Shown here in pieces: positions 16,463 through 24,717 of a stretch of 59,653 nucleotides of DNA (the first letter of the stretch is position 1; the number at the start of each line of letters is the position of its first letter). The DNA is from Vogesella fluminis (GTDB lineage: Bacteria; Pseudomonadota; Gammaproteobacteria; Burkholderiales; Chromobacteriaceae). The translations under genes and the position numbers were made by a program. The DNA lies in NCBI RefSeq assembly GCF_014652335.1, contig NZ_BMYP01000007.1, forward strand, positions 1 through 59,653. Direction: 5' to 3'. The notes beneath the pieces are model-generated. The model was not told the DNA's origin. It saw only the letters and a program-made list of their open reading frames with translations, and ran no database searches.

Positions 16463-16924
16463 ATGAGTGACCAAGAGCAGGAAATCGTAAGGCTGACCCA
16501 GATCGACAACTACCGCTTCGACAATCGCTTCGAGGGCGGGGACTACCGGCTGCTGACCGACGAGCCGGCGCCGCTGGGCGACAATAGCGGGCCGTCACCT
16601 GCGCAATTGCTGGTGGCCGCGGCGGCCAACTGTCTGTGTGCCAGCCTGTTGTTCTCGTCGCGTAAGTACCACCTCGATGTCGCGCCGCTGTCGTGCGAGG
16701 CGGTGGCCACCGTCAGCCGCAACGAGCGCAAGCGGCTGCGGGTGACGCGCATCGATGTCACGCTGCAGTGTGGCAAGCCGCTGCAGGGGCAGCCCAATCT
16801 GGAGCGGCTGCTGGGCAGCTTCGAGGATTTTTGCACCGTGTCGCAGAGCATCGGCCAGAGCATCACCATCGCGCTGACGGTGCTGGATCCGGACGGCACG
16901 GTACTGAAGTCGCCCGCCGTCTGA
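16463..16924 (+). CDS. OsmC/Ohr-family peroxiredoxin-like protein
   Basis: 153 aa from ATG 16463; the in-frame GTG just before it would be too close to the GGGGGG ribosome site. It has the two family cysteines in AAAANCLCASLLF (about residue 54-56) and F-E-D-F-C-T-V-S-Q-S-I (about 121), the positions where OsmC/YhfA proteins reduce organic hydroperoxides. The charged N-terminus lacks a signal, so it is cytoplasmic. An ideal bidirectional terminator follows. Substrate specificity (organic peroxide versus unknown) is open. Confidence 0.82.
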   Translation: MSDQEQEIVRLTQIDNYRFDNRFEGGDYRLLTDEPAPLGDNSGPSPAQLLVAAAANCLCASLLFSSRKYHLDVAPLSCEAVATVSRNERKRLRVTRIDVTLQCGKPLQGQPNLERLLGSFEDFCTVSQSIGQSITIALTVLDPDGTVLKSPAV

Positions 16925-16937
16925 ATGGCGAGCCAAC

Positions 16938-16968
16938 AAAAAACCGGATGGTCACCATCCGGTTTTTT
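16938..16968. terminator. Bidirectional terminator between convergent genes
   Basis: A-rich/T-rich hairpin: AAAAAACCGGATGG, loop TCA, CCATCCGGTTTTTT. It serves the OsmC gene (plus) and the membrane-protein gene (minus). Confidence 0.95.
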
Positions 16969-16972
16969 GCAT

Positions 16973-17536
16973 TTACAGGTAGCGCAGGAACAGCGGCACC
17001 AGGATCTCGGCGATCCAGCCCAGCAGCAGTGGCGGCACCAGCAGCGCGAACAGGATGCCCCACCATGGCGTGCGCTGTTGCGGCCGGCTGATGGCGAGCA
17101 GGGTGCGGTACAGCGCGTAGCCGGTAAGGGCGACAAACGGCGGCAGCGTGGCCAGTGCCTGCAGCGGGCGTCCGGCCAGCAGCGGGTTGAGCAGCAGCAT
17201 GCCGGCCAGCAGGCAGGTCTGGCTGAGGAAGTAGCTGCCCATGTTCAGCGGCAGCCCGCGCAACAGTATGCCGGAGCGGCGGAATTCGCCGCAGCCAAGC
17301 AGCGCCAGTGCGCCGGCCAGCCCCAGCCACAGATAGGCGTAGAGCAGCGGTAGCCACACCGGCACCAGCGCCAGCGACGGCAGGTACAGCCGGAAAAAGA
17401 CGGCGCTGATGACGTAGGCCGACACCACGGCCAGTACGGCGGTCATGCTGTCGCTGGCGATCAGCCGCCACAGCGCGTGCAGCAGGTACAGCAGCAGTGG
17501 CGACAGCAGGATCAGGCTGGGGAGGGAGGGTGTCAT
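16973..17536 (-). CDS. Integral membrane protein, hypothetical (5-6 helices)
   Basis: 187 aa, very hydrophobic. Helices are visible at about 5-25, 30-60, 62-82, 98-118, 126-146 and 160-182. Charged residues are confined to short loops such as CGEFRRSG and SRPQQRTPWW, which suggests a cytoplasmic positive loop. It overlaps the DUF484 gene by 4 nt and lies downstream in the dapF operon. I do not recognise a family; it could be a small transporter or a protein of unknown function. Confidence 0.6.
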   Translation of the reverse strand: MTPSLPSLILLSPLLLYLLHALWRLIASDSMTAVLAVVSAYVISAVFFRLYLPSLALVPVWLPLLYAYLWLGLAGALALLGCGEFRRSGILLRGLPLNMGSYFLSQTCLLAGMLLLNPLLAGRPLQALATLPPFVALTGYALYRTLLAISRPQQRTPWWGILFALLVPPLLLGWIAEILVPLFLRYL

Positions 17537-18171
17537 GCCGCGGCCAACACCCGTTGCAGCGCCACGGCGATCAGCTCGCCCATCTGCGCCAGGTAATGGG
17601 TCTGCATGTCCTGCGAGAAGCGCTGGCTGTCCTCGCTGCCCAGTACCAGCAGGCCGAAGGCCTCACCCTGCTGGCGCAGCGCGATGGTGGCGAAGGATTG
17701 CAGTACCGGCTGGGTCGGGAACCAGCTCAGGATCTCGTCGTTGACGTAAGGGCCGCAGTACGGTGCGCACAGGTTGCCGGCCAGCAGGCGGATGTCCTGC
17801 TTGGCGTTGTAGAACGGGCTGGGGTTGGCCGCATCGTGCCACAGCCGCAGCGCCACGCGCTGCAGGCCGAACTGCTTGTCGAAGGTATGCACGATGGCGT
17901 CGGCAGCCTGTTCCAGGGTGTCGGCCTGCATCAGCGCCAGGCTCAGCTGGTGACAGCGCGACAGGATCAGGTCGTTCTGCTCGCCGTGCCGGACCAGCTG
18001 CACCAGTCGTGCCTCCAGCTGGCGGTTCTGGTCTTTTATCTCCAGCAGCTGGCGCTCGGCGAAGGACACCACCACGCGATCGTGGCTGCTTTTCAGGCCG
18101 AAGCGCGGTGCGTGCTGGTTGAGGAAGTCAGGATGGGCATCAAGAAAGGCAAGAACATCGTCGTTTTGCAC
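17533..18171 (-). CDS. DUF484 family protein (GAF-like)
   Basis: 212 aa. The start MQNDDVLAFLDAHPDFLNQH is the DUF484 signature (V-x-x-F-L-x-x-x-P-D-F). A coiled-coil-like stretch, about 40-70 (ERQLLEIKDQNRQLEARLVQL), leads to a GAF-like domain (about 80-205) with S-F-A-T-I-A-L-R-Q-Q-G-E-A-F-G-L-L-V-L-G. In many proteobacteria it lies between dapF and xerC, as here after dapF, but xerC is not in this window. Function is unknown. Confidence 0.85.
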   Translation of the reverse strand: MQNDDVLAFLDAHPDFLNQHAPRFGLKSSHDRVVVSFAERQLLEIKDQNRQLEARLVQLVRHGEQNDLILSRCHQLSLALMQADTLEQAADAIVHTFDKQFGLQRVALRLWHDAANPSPFYNAKQDIRLLAGNLCAPYCGPYVNDEILSWFPTQPVLQSFATIALRQQGEAFGLLVLGSEDSQRFSQDMQTHYLAQMGELIAVALQRVLAAA

Positions 18172-18192
18172 GCTGCGACTCCGCTGTCAGGT

Positions 18193-19023
18193 TCAGATTT
18201 CGATTTCACCGGTAAAGACGGTCACCGCCGGGCCGGTCATCTTCACCGGATGGCCGGGGCCGCCCCATTCGATACTCAGGTCGCCGCCACGAGTATGCAC
18301 CAGTACGCGGCTGTCGAGCTGGCCGCGCTGGATGCCGGCCACCACCGCGGCGCAGGCGCCGGTGCCGCAGGCCAGGGTTTCGCCAGCGCCGCGTTCGTAC
18401 ACGCGCAGGCGGATTTCGCCGCGGTTCACGATCTGCATGAAGCCGGCGTTGACCTTTTCCGGGAAGCGTGGGTGCGATTCCACCAGCGGGCCCTGCTGGG
18501 CCACCGGTGCGCTGTCCACGTTATTGACGACGCAAACCGCGTGCGGGTTCCCCATCGACACCACGGTGACGTCGATCGAGTCGTCGCCGATGGCCAGCGG
18601 GTGGGTGATGGCGTCGCCGTCGGCGATGAACGGTACCTCCAACGATTTCAGCCGCGGTACGCCCATGTCCACCGTGATCTGGCCGTTGCCGTGGTATTCC
18701 GGCACGATCACGCCCTTGGCGGTCTCGACGCGGATGGCGCGCTTGTTGGTCAGCTTCTGCTCGGTGACGAACTTCACGAAACAGCGGGCGCCATTGCCGC
18801 ACTGTTCCACTTCGCTGCCGTCGTTGTTGAAGATGCGGTAGCGGAAGTCGTTTGTGCCGTCGTGCGGGGCTTCCACCAGCAGCAACTGGTCAAAGCCGAT
18901 GCCCAGGTGGCGGTCGCCAAGCTGGCGCAGGCGTTCCGGCGTCAGGCCTACCGTCTGGCGGATGCCATCCACCACCACAAAGTCGTTGCCGAGGCCGTGC
19001 ATTTTGCTGAACTTGAGTTTCAT
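18193..19023 (-). CDS. dapF: Diaminopimelate epimerase
   Basis: 276 aa from the ATG at 19023, chosen because the family starts [15 protein letters not shown]; a start 27 nt upstream would add nine residues. It interconverts LL- and meso-diaminopimelate for lysine and peptidoglycan. The catalytic cysteines are C75 in E-Q-C-G-N-G-A-R-C and the one in [11 protein letters not shown] (about 219). Both half-domains are present. It heads a minus-strand operon with DUF484 and the membrane protein. Confidence 0.96.
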   Translation of the reverse strand: MKLKFSKMHGLGNDFVVVDGIRQTVGLTPERLRQLGDRHLGIGFDQLLLVEAPHDGTNDFRYRIFNNDGSEVEQCGNGARCFVKFVTEQKLTNKRAIRVETAKGVIVPEYHGNGQITVDMGVPRLKSLEVPFIADGDAITHPLAIGDDSIDVTVVSMGNPHAVCVVNNVDSAPVAQQGPLVESHPRFPEKVNAGFMQIVNRGEIRLRVYERGAGETLACGTGACAAVVAGIQRGQLDSRVLVHTRGGDLSIEWGGPGHPVKMTGPAVTVFTGEIEI

Positions 19024-19110
19024 GGGAGGTACGCGTGTGAGGTACGGCAAAGTAAAAGGCCATCATAACCGAATAATTTGGCAGCAAACAGCAGCACGAC
19101 ATGGCGTGCA

Positions 19111-19139
19111 TTGACACCTTACTGACCAGTAAGTAGAGT
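19111..19139 (+). promoter_or_regulatory. Promoter with operator of the TetR regulator (leaderless-type)
   Basis: TTGACA (19111-19116) and TAGAGT (19134-19139) with a 17-bp spacer almost entirely filled by the perfect inverted repeat CTTACTG-AC-CAGTAAG (19118-19133). The predicted start site coincides with the ATG at 19146, so the mRNA would have little or no leader. A TetR dimer bound here would exclude polymerase, so autoregulation is likely. Confidence 0.75.
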
Positions 19140-19145
19140 CGCGGA

Positions 19146-19724
19146 ATGAAGCCTGAAACCGACGCCCGTATTACCGATACGCGCAAAAAAATCCTCGACC
19201 TGGCGGAAGCACTAATGCTCTCGCGCGGGTTCAACGCCTTCAGCTACCAGCACATCAGTGCCGAGCTGGGAGTGCGCAATGCCGCCATCCACTACCACTT
19301 CCCGAAAAAGAGCGATCTGGGCGTGGCACTGATCGAGCGCTACTGCCGCCGCTTCGAGCGCTTCACCCAGGCGCAGGCCGAACTGTCACCGAGCGAGCAG
19401 CTGGAGCAGTACTTCGAGCTGGCCGACCGCTACTTCGGGCAGCAGCAGATCTGCCCGAGCGGCATCCTGTCGGCCGAGCTGCAGACCCTGCCCGACGACA
19501 TGCGGCAGCAGACGCAGGCCTTTGTCGCGCTGATGCGTGGCTGGGCGGCGGACATCGTGCGCCGTGGCCGCGACGTCGGCGTGATGCACTATCCCGGTAG
19601 CGCCGAGGGCATGGGCGACGTGGTCTTCGCCGCGATGCAGGGCGCGCTGCAGTTGGCGCGCTTCGACCAGCAGGCGCTGCAATCGGTCAAGCTGCAGATA
19701 CGGCAGCTGCTGGGCTGCCAGTAG
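19146..19724 (+). CDS. TetR-family transcriptional regulator
   Basis: 192 aa. The N-terminal helix-turn-helix reads ILDLAEALMLSRGFNAFSYQ then HISAELGVRNAAIHYHFPKK (about residues 15-57), the TetR pattern with N-A-A-I-H-Y-H-F. The C-terminal ligand domain is helical with L-M-R-G-W-A-A-D-I-V. It belongs with the downstream DUF4442 and dienoyl-CoA-isomerase-like genes and probably responds to a fatty-acid-derived ligand (inference from neighbours). The ATG lacks a ribosome site and sits at the predicted start of transcription. Confidence 0.9.
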   Translation: MKPETDARITDTRKKILDLAEALMLSRGFNAFSYQHISAELGVRNAAIHYHFPKKSDLGVALIERYCRRFERFTQAQAELSPSEQLEQYFELADRYFGQQQICPSGILSAELQTLPDDMRQQTQAFVALMRGWAADIVRRGRDVGVMHYPGSAEGMGDVVFAAMQGALQLARFDQQALQSVKLQIRQLLGCQ

Positions 19725-19775
19725 TCATTCAAACAACAAGCAAATAACAACACGACAACACGAGAAGAGGGTTTG

Positions 19776-20273
19776 ATGGAACAACAAAAAAACAGCATGT
19801 GCCGCATGGTGGACAAGACCGCGGCGCTGCCGGGCGGGTTGCGCTCCTGGGCGATCACCAAGCTATTCGGCAACTTCGTCCCGTTCCTGGGGACCGCTGG
19901 CCTGCGTTTCGACGAGGTCAGCCGCGAGCGCATGGTGGTCAGCATCCGTAACCGCAAGAAGGTGCAGAACCACATCAAGGGCCTGCACGCGGCGGCGATG
20001 GCGCTGCTGGCGGAAACGGCGACCGGCTTCGTGGTCGGCATGAACGTGCCGGACGACAAGCTGATGCTGCTGAAATCGATGAAGGTCGAGTACCTGAAGC
20101 GGGCGCAGGGCGACATGAAGGCGGTCGCGACGCTGGGGCGCGACCAGGTTGGCCGCATGGCGACGGAAGAGAAGGGCGACGTGCTGGTGGATGTGGTGGT
20201 GACCGACGAGTCCGGCGAATCCCCGATCCGCTGCGAGATGGTGTGGGCGTGGGTGCCCAAGAAGCGCAACTGA
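19776..20273 (+). CDS. DUF4442 hotdog-fold protein
   Basis: 165 aa from ATG 19776, with a GAAGAGGG ribosome site. N-K/R-x-x-x-x-H-I-x-x-x-H-A-A-A-x-x-L-A-E appears as RNRKKVQNHIKGLHAAAMAL (about 58-77) followed by L-A-E-T-A, the DUF4442 signature, a variant hotdog thioesterase with the conserved N and H. It probably binds or hydrolyses an acyl-CoA. It lies in an apparent operon between TetR and the crotonase gene. Confidence 0.75.
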   Translation: MEQQKNSMCRMVDKTAALPGGLRSWAITKLFGNFVPFLGTAGLRFDEVSRERMVVSIRNRKKVQNHIKGLHAAAMALLAETATGFVVGMNVPDDKLMLLKSMKVEYLKRAQGDMKAVATLGRDQVGRMATEEKGDVLVDVVVTDESGESPIRCEMVWAWVPKKRN

Positions 20274-20283
20274 GGACGACACG

Positions 20284-21096
20284 ATGAGCTATGACACGAT
20301 CACCGTCGAGGTACGGCAACAGGTCGCCCACGTGGCGCTGAACCGCCCGGACAAGGCCAATTCGCTGAACGAGGCGATGTGGCAGGAGTTGCAGCAGGCG
20401 ATGGAATGGTGCGACGCCGAGCCGCAGGTACGCGCCGTGGTGCTGTCCGGCAACGGCAAGCATTTCTGCGCTGGCATCGACCTTGCGATGCTGATGAACA
20501 TGCAGCGCGCCATCGAGGATAGCTGCGAGGCGCGCAAGCGCGACAAGTTGCGGCGACTGATCGTCGGCCTGCAAGCCAATGTCAGCAGCCTGGAGCTGTG
20601 CCGCAAGCCGGTGATTGCCGCCATCCACGGCGCCTGTGTCGGTGGCGCGCTGGACATCGTGCTGGCCGCCGACATCCGCCTGGCCGCCGAGGGCGCCGTG
20701 TTCAGCGTGCGCGAGGTCGATGTCGGCATGGTCGCCGACGTCGGCAGTCTGCAGCGCCTGGCGCGGGTGGTGGGCGAGGGCAATGCCCGCGAGCTGGCGC
20801 TGACCGCACGCGACGTGCCGGCGGACGAGGCGCGGGCGATGCAGCTGGTCAATCGCGTGCTGCCGGATCGCGAAGCGCTGTTGCAGGCGGCGGAGGCGAT
20901 GGCGCTACAGATCGCGGCCAAGTCGCCGCTGGCGGTGCAAGGCACCAAGGAAATCCTCAACTACAGCCGCGACCATAGCGTGGCCGAAGGGCTGAACTAC
21001 GTGGCGACCTGGAACGCGGCGATGCTGATGTCGGAAGACATCCAGGTGGCGGTGATGGCGGCGGTCAGCGGCGAGCGGCCGGTGTTCCGCGACTAG
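20284..21096 (+). CDS. Enoyl-CoA hydratase/isomerase family, dienoyl-CoA isomerase-like
   Basis: 270 aa. Crotonase fold: oxyanion-hole motif LSGNGKHFCAGIDLAML (about 56-72) and IAAIHGACVGGALDIVLAAD (about 115-134). The active-site stretch reads R-E-V-D-V-G-M-V-A-D-V-G-S-L-Q-R-L: Glu and Asp placed as in delta3,5-delta2,4-dienoyl-CoA isomerase (E-V-D-x-G-x-x-A-D-x-G-x-L-Q-R), rather than the two Glu of hydratases. It would remove misplaced double bonds in beta-oxidation of unsaturated fatty acids. No other beta-oxidation gene is nearby. It is the last gene of the TetR operon. Confidence 0.85.
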   Translation: MSYDTITVEVRQQVAHVALNRPDKANSLNEAMWQELQQAMEWCDAEPQVRAVVLSGNGKHFCAGIDLAMLMNMQRAIEDSCEARKRDKLRRLIVGLQANVSSLELCRKPVIAAIHGACVGGALDIVLAADIRLAAEGAVFSVREVDVGMVADVGSLQRLARVVGEGNARELALTARDVPADEARAMQLVNRVLPDREALLQAAEAMALQIAAKSPLAVQGTKEILNYSRDHSVAEGLNYVATWNAAMLMSEDIQVAVMAAVSGERPVFRD

Positions 21097-21163
21097 CTGC
21101 GCGGGGTAGCGTCCGGCGTAGCGCGGCAGCAGTCTGCGCGTCGCGGCCAGCGCCGTTCACGGC

Positions 21164-21197
21164 TTGCGGCCAACCTTGTCGCCAAGGTTGGCCGCAA
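21164..21197. repeat. Inverted pair of full-length repeats forming a 15-bp hairpin
   Basis: TTGCGGCCAACCTTG at 21164-21178 and CAAGGTTGGCCGCAA at 21183-21197, perfect complements with loop TCGC. A TTTT run follows at 21201-21204. Position after the isomerase gene suggests a terminator role. Confidence 0.9.
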
Positions 21198-21234
21198 TGC
21201 TTTTGGGGCGGGTGTCGGCTACGGCCGGCCAATG

Positions 21235-21258
21235 AAAAACGGGCCGCGAAGGCCCGTT
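21235..21258 (-). terminator. Terminator of puuC
   Basis: A perfect 8-bp stem, AACGGGCC/GGCCCGTT, loop GCGAA. On the minus strand it is followed by TTTCATT, so it ends the puuC transcript. Confidence 0.85.
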
Positions 21259-21282
21259 GTCGTTGCCGGCGTCGCGCCGGTG

Positions 21283-22770
21283 TTACAGCTTGATCAGCGT
21301 CGATTTCAGCTCGGTGTACTTTTCCAGTGCGTGCAGCGACTTGTCGCGGCCGTTGCCGGACTGCTTGAAGCCGCCGAACGGGAAGTTCATGTCGCCGCCC
21401 TCGTCGTAGCAGTTCACCCACACCGTGCCGGCGCGCAGGCGGCGCGACACCTTGTGCGCGGTGCTCAGGTCACTGGTCCACACCGCGGCGGCGAGGCCGT
21501 ATTCGCTGTCGTTGGCGATGCGGATCGCCTCGTCCACGTCCTTGAAGGTGATGATGGCCAGCACCGGCCCGAAGATCTCCTCGCGGCAGATGGTCATGTC
21601 CGGCCCGGTGCAGACAAAGGCGGTCGGCTCGATGAACAGGCCCTTGTCGGTATGCGCGGCCTTGCCGCCGCACACCAGTTCCGCACCCTCGGTCAGGCCC
21701 TTGTCGATATAGGACAGCACCTTGTCGTACTGCACGCGGTCGACGATGGCGCCCATGCTGGTGGCCGGGTCCAGCGGATCGGCCGGCTGGTAGTGCGCGG
21801 CCGCCTTCTTGAACTCGGTGATGAAGGCGTCCTTGATGTCTTGGTGCACCAGCAGGCGCGAGCCGGCGGTGCACATCTCGCCCATATTGTAGAAGATGGC
21901 GCCGGCGGCCGCGCGTGCTGCCTTGGCCAGGTCCGGGCAGTCCGGCAGCACGATGTTGGGCGACTTGCCGCCCAGCTCCAGCCAGGCGCGCTTGAGGTTG
22001 GATTGCGCGGCAGCTGTGGCGATCAGCTTGCCGACGCCGGTGGAGCCGGTAAAGGCGATGCAGTCGATATCCATGTGTTCCGCCAGCGCCTTGCCGACGT
22101 CGCCGGCACCCGGTAACACCTGGAACACGCCGTCCGGCATGCCGGCCTCCTTGGCCAGAGCCGCGAGGCGGATGGCGGTCAGCGGCGATTTTTCCGACGG
22201 CTTGACGATTACGGCGTTGCCGGCGGCCAGCGCCGGGCCGAATTTCCAGCTCGCCATCAGGATGGGGAAGTTCCACGGCACCACGGCGGCGACCACGCCG
22301 ATGGCTTCGCGGGTGACCAGGCCGACGATCTTCGGGTCCACCGGGGCGACTTCGCCGCCGATCTTGTCGATGGCCTCGGCGAACCACTCCACACAGTAGG
22401 CGGCACCGGGTACGTCTACACTGGTGGTATCGCCGATCGGTTTGCCGGCGTCCAGGGTTTCCAGTAGTGCCAGCTCGTCACCATGCTCGCGGATCAGCGC
22501 GGCGAAGCGCTTCAGGATGCGGCCGCGGGCCAGCGGTGCCAGCTCCGACCACTTGCCGCTGTCGAAGGCGCGGCGCGCGGCCTTGACCGCCTGTTCTACT
22601 TCCGGCGCGCCGGCCCAGCTGATGCTGGCCAGGTGCTGGCCGTTGGCCGGGTTGATGCAGTCGAAGGTGCGCCCGTCTGCTGCTGCCACATACTGGCCGT
22701 CGATGAAGGCGCGGCCTTCGATGGTGAGCGTGCGGGCAAATGCCTGCCATTCTGCATGGGTGCGAGCCAT
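21283..22770 (-). CDS. puuC: NAD(P)-dependent aldehyde dehydrogenase (PuuC-like)
   Basis: 495 aa, ALDH superfamily. In PuuC it oxidises gamma-glutamyl-gamma-aminobutyraldehyde (and related amino aldehydes) to the acid. The catalytic cysteine is C300 in F-Y-N-M-G-E-M-C-T-A-G-S-R, and the general-base Glu is E265 in R-A-W-L-E-L-G-G-K-S-P-N. The cofactor helix is F-T-G-S-T-G-V-G-K, and P-W-N-F-P-I marks the oxyanion region. It lies 48 nt downstream of the XRE-cupin regulator on the same strand and is divergent from ald-puuD-puuA-spuC, so it serves polyamine breakdown. It could also act on 3-aminopropanal or 4-aminobutanal. Confidence 0.85.
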   Translation of the reverse strand: MARTHAEWQAFARTLTIEGRAFIDGQYVAAADGRTFDCINPANGQHLASISWAGAPEVEQAVKAARRAFDSGKWSELAPLARGRILKRFAALIREHGDELALLETLDAGKPIGDTTSVDVPGAAYCVEWFAEAIDKIGGEVAPVDPKIVGLVTREAIGVVAAVVPWNFPILMASWKFGPALAAGNAVIVKPSEKSPLTAIRLAALAKEAGMPDGVFQVLPGAGDVGKALAEHMDIDCIAFTGSTGVGKLIATAAAQSNLKRAWLELGGKSPNIVLPDCPDLAKAARAAAGAIFYNMGEMCTAGSRLLVHQDIKDAFITEFKKAAAHYQPADPLDPATSMGAIVDRVQYDKVLSYIDKGLTEGAELVCGGKAAHTDKGLFIEPTAFVCTGPDMTICREEIFGPVLAIITFKDVDEAIRIANDSEYGLAAAVWTSDLSTAHKVSRRLRAGTVWVNCYDEGGDMNFPFGGFKQSGNGRDKSLHALEKYTELKSTLIKL

Positions 22771-22818
22771 GGTGTTTCTCCTTTGTTGTGTCGGGTCCGC
22801 CCCGTAGCAGGAGGCGGT

Positions 22819-23364
22819 TCAGAACGTCGGCGGAGAGCTGGCGCTGACGATCTCGCAGCACTCGTCGCTGACGTTGCGGAAACGGTGCGGCTGGCGACTG
22901 TCGAAGTAATAGGCGTCGCCGGGGCCGAGGATGCGTGCTTCGTTATTGACGGTGATCTCGATCTGGCCGCGAATGATCACGCCGCCCTCCTGGCCGTCAT
23001 GGGTGAGCATGTCCGGTCCGGTGTCGGCAAACGGCTCGTACACTTCGCGCAGGATGGCGATGTCGCGCCGCTCGTGCGAGGTGCCGACCAGCAGCAACTG
23101 GATCTGGTCGTTGCCGAGGTTGGGCAGTTCGTCCTTGTCGTAGAACACGCGTGGTGCTTGCGGGTCTGCGTCGAAGGTGAAAAAGTCGGACAGGGTCATC
23201 GGCAGACCCTCCAGCACTTTTCGCAGCGAACTGATCGACGGGCTGACGCGGTTCTGCTCGATCAGCGAGATCGTACCGTTGGTAACGCCCGCTCTTTTGG
23301 CCAGTTCACGCTGCGAAAGACCCATGCGTTCGCGAACCATCCTTAATCGTGCTCCAACATCCAT
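22819..23364 (-). CDS. puuR: XRE-family regulator with C-terminal cupin (PuuR-like)
   Basis: 181 aa. The N-terminal Cro/C1 helix-turn-helix is at about residues 7-62 (MVRERMGLSQRELAKRAGVT; NGTISLIEQNRVSPSISSLR). The C-terminal cupin barrel (about 105-175) has E-G-G-V-I-I-R-G-Q-I-E-I and L-G-P-G-D-A-Y-Y-F-D-S-R-Q-P-H-R-F, the ligand-binding part. PuuR represses putrescine-utilisation genes until the polyamine pathway is active; the length and layout match. The gene is divergent from ald, so the 211-bp region between is expected to hold its operators. Confidence 0.85.
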   Translation of the reverse strand: MDVGARLRMVRERMGLSQRELAKRAGVTNGTISLIEQNRVSPSISSLRKVLEGLPMTLSDFFTFDADPQAPRVFYDKDELPNLGNDQIQLLLVGTSHERRDIAILREVYEPFADTGPDMLTHDGQEGGVIIRGQIEITVNNEARILGPGDAYYFDSRQPHRFRNVSDECCEIVSASSPPTF

Positions 23365-23414
23365 GCTTCCTGTCCAATCTGTATGTTAATAATTTTAGAC
23401 GTACAACGATGAGG

Positions 23415-23492
23415 ATTTTGACTACTTTGAGCCCGTCTGTTGCGCCGCAATAACGAAATTTCTTTGCAACCCGTGCATTTTATAGTCAAAAT
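23415..23492. promoter_or_regulatory. Divergent control region with paired ATTTTGACTA sites
   Basis: ATTTTGACTA at 23415-23424 and its exact reverse complement TAGTCAAAAT at 23483-23492 flank the middle of the puuR-ald intergenic region, 58 bp apart. An AT-rich tract with GTTGT...ACAAC (23513-23534) and a TATATT -10-like element lies closer to ald. Spaced inverted sites of this kind suit a DNA-looping or two-site PuuR-type repressor (inference). Confidence 0.5.
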
Positions 23493-23575
23493 TAGTGTGT
23501 GAATGCAAGTTTGTTGTATATTTTTTTAAACAACTGTGGCTCAGAGCTTCACGACATCACCCAAAGGAGAGTGCT

Positions 23576-24700
23576 ATGTTAATCGGCGTTCCGAAGGAGA
23601 TCAAAAATCATGAGTACCGTGTCGGCCTGACACCGTCCGGTGCGCGTGAACTGGTGGCACATGGCCACAAGGTGCTGGTGCAAAGCCAGGCCGGGCTCGG
23701 CATCGGCTTTGCCGACGAGCAGTATCTGCAGGCCGGCGCCACCATCGTGTCACGGCCGGAAGAAATCTTTGCCACGGCCGAGATGATCATCAAGGTCAAG
23801 GAGCCGCAACCGGCCGAGTGTCGCATGTTGCGCCCGGAGCAGTTGCTGTTCACCTATCTGCATCTGGCGCCGGATCCGGAACAGACGCAGTTGTTGCTGG
23901 AATCCGGCGCCGTGGCCATCGCCTACGAGACGGTGACCGACGAGCGCGGCGGCCTGCCGCTGCTGGCGCCGATGTCAGAAGTGGCCGGTCGCATGGCGGT
24001 GCAGGCCGGTGCCCACGCGCTGGAAAAGGCGCAGGGTGGCCGTGGCGTGCTGCTCGGCGGCGTGCCCGGTGTGGCGCCGGCGCGGGTGGTGGTGCTGGGC
24101 GGCGGGGTGGTCGGCCTCAATGCGGCGCGGATGGCGCTGGGGCTGGGCGCGGACGTGACCCTGCTGGACAAGTCGCTGGCGCGGCTGAAAGAGATCGACA
24201 TGCTGTTCGGCAGCGGCATCAAGACGCTGATGTCCAACAGCAGCAATATTGAAGAGGCGGTGCGCGACGCGGATCTGATCATCGGCGCGGTGCTGGTGCC
24301 GGGCGCGGCGGCGCCGAAACTGCTCAATCGCGCGATGCTGAAACAGCTGCGCGCCGGAGCGGTACTGGTGGATGTCGCCATCGACCAGGGAGGCTGCTTT
24401 GAAACCAGCCGGCCGACCACGCACCAGCACCCGACCTATATTGTTGACGGCATCGTGCACTATTGCGTTGCCAACATGCCCGGTGGTGTCGCCAGAACCG
24501 CCACCATGGCGCTGACCAATGCCACGCTGCCGTATGCTCTGGAGCTGGCGGATAAAGGTTGGCCGCAGGCCCTGCAGGACAACGCGCACCTGCGTCACGG
24601 TCTGAACATCTGTTGTGGCAAAGTGACTCATGCGGCGGTGGCGCGCGATCTCGGTTACGACTACGTCGATCCGCTGACCGCGCTGAAAGCGGCGCTGTAA
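23576..24700 (+). CDS. ald: Alanine dehydrogenase
   Basis: 374 aa from the ATG at 23576, set by an AAAGGAGA ribosome site and the family start [17 protein letters not shown]. It interconverts alanine plus NAD+ and pyruvate plus ammonia plus NADH. The pyruvate-binding residues are K75 (IIKVKEP) and H96 (F-T-Y-L-H-L-A). The NAD fold [15 protein letters not shown] begins near residue 170. As first gene of ald-puuD-puuA-spuC, it likely recycles the alanine made by the SpuC transaminase. The 24554-24568 segment carries a repeat copy. Confidence 0.95.
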   Translation: MLIGVPKEIKNHEYRVGLTPSGARELVAHGHKVLVQSQAGLGIGFADEQYLQAGATIVSRPEEIFATAEMIIKVKEPQPAECRMLRPEQLLFTYLHLAPDPEQTQLLLESGAVAIAYETVTDERGGLPLLAPMSEVAGRMAVQAGAHALEKAQGGRGVLLGGVPGVAPARVVVLGGGVVGLNAARMALGLGADVTLLDKSLARLKEIDMLFGSGIKTLMSNSSNIEEAVRDADLIIGAVLVPGAAAPKLLNRAMLKQLRAGAVLVDVAIDQGGCFETSRPTTHQHPTYIVDGIVHYCVANMPGGVARTATMALTNATLPYALELADKGWPQALQDNAHLRHGLNICCGKVTHAAVARDLGYDYVDPLTALKAAL

Positions 24701-24717
24701 AACCAACCGAGGTAACC

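Noticed and set aside
17497-19068. A 523-aa plus-strand frame over DUF484 and dapF
   Set aside because: Antisense shadow of two recognisable genes; no domain or ribosome site.
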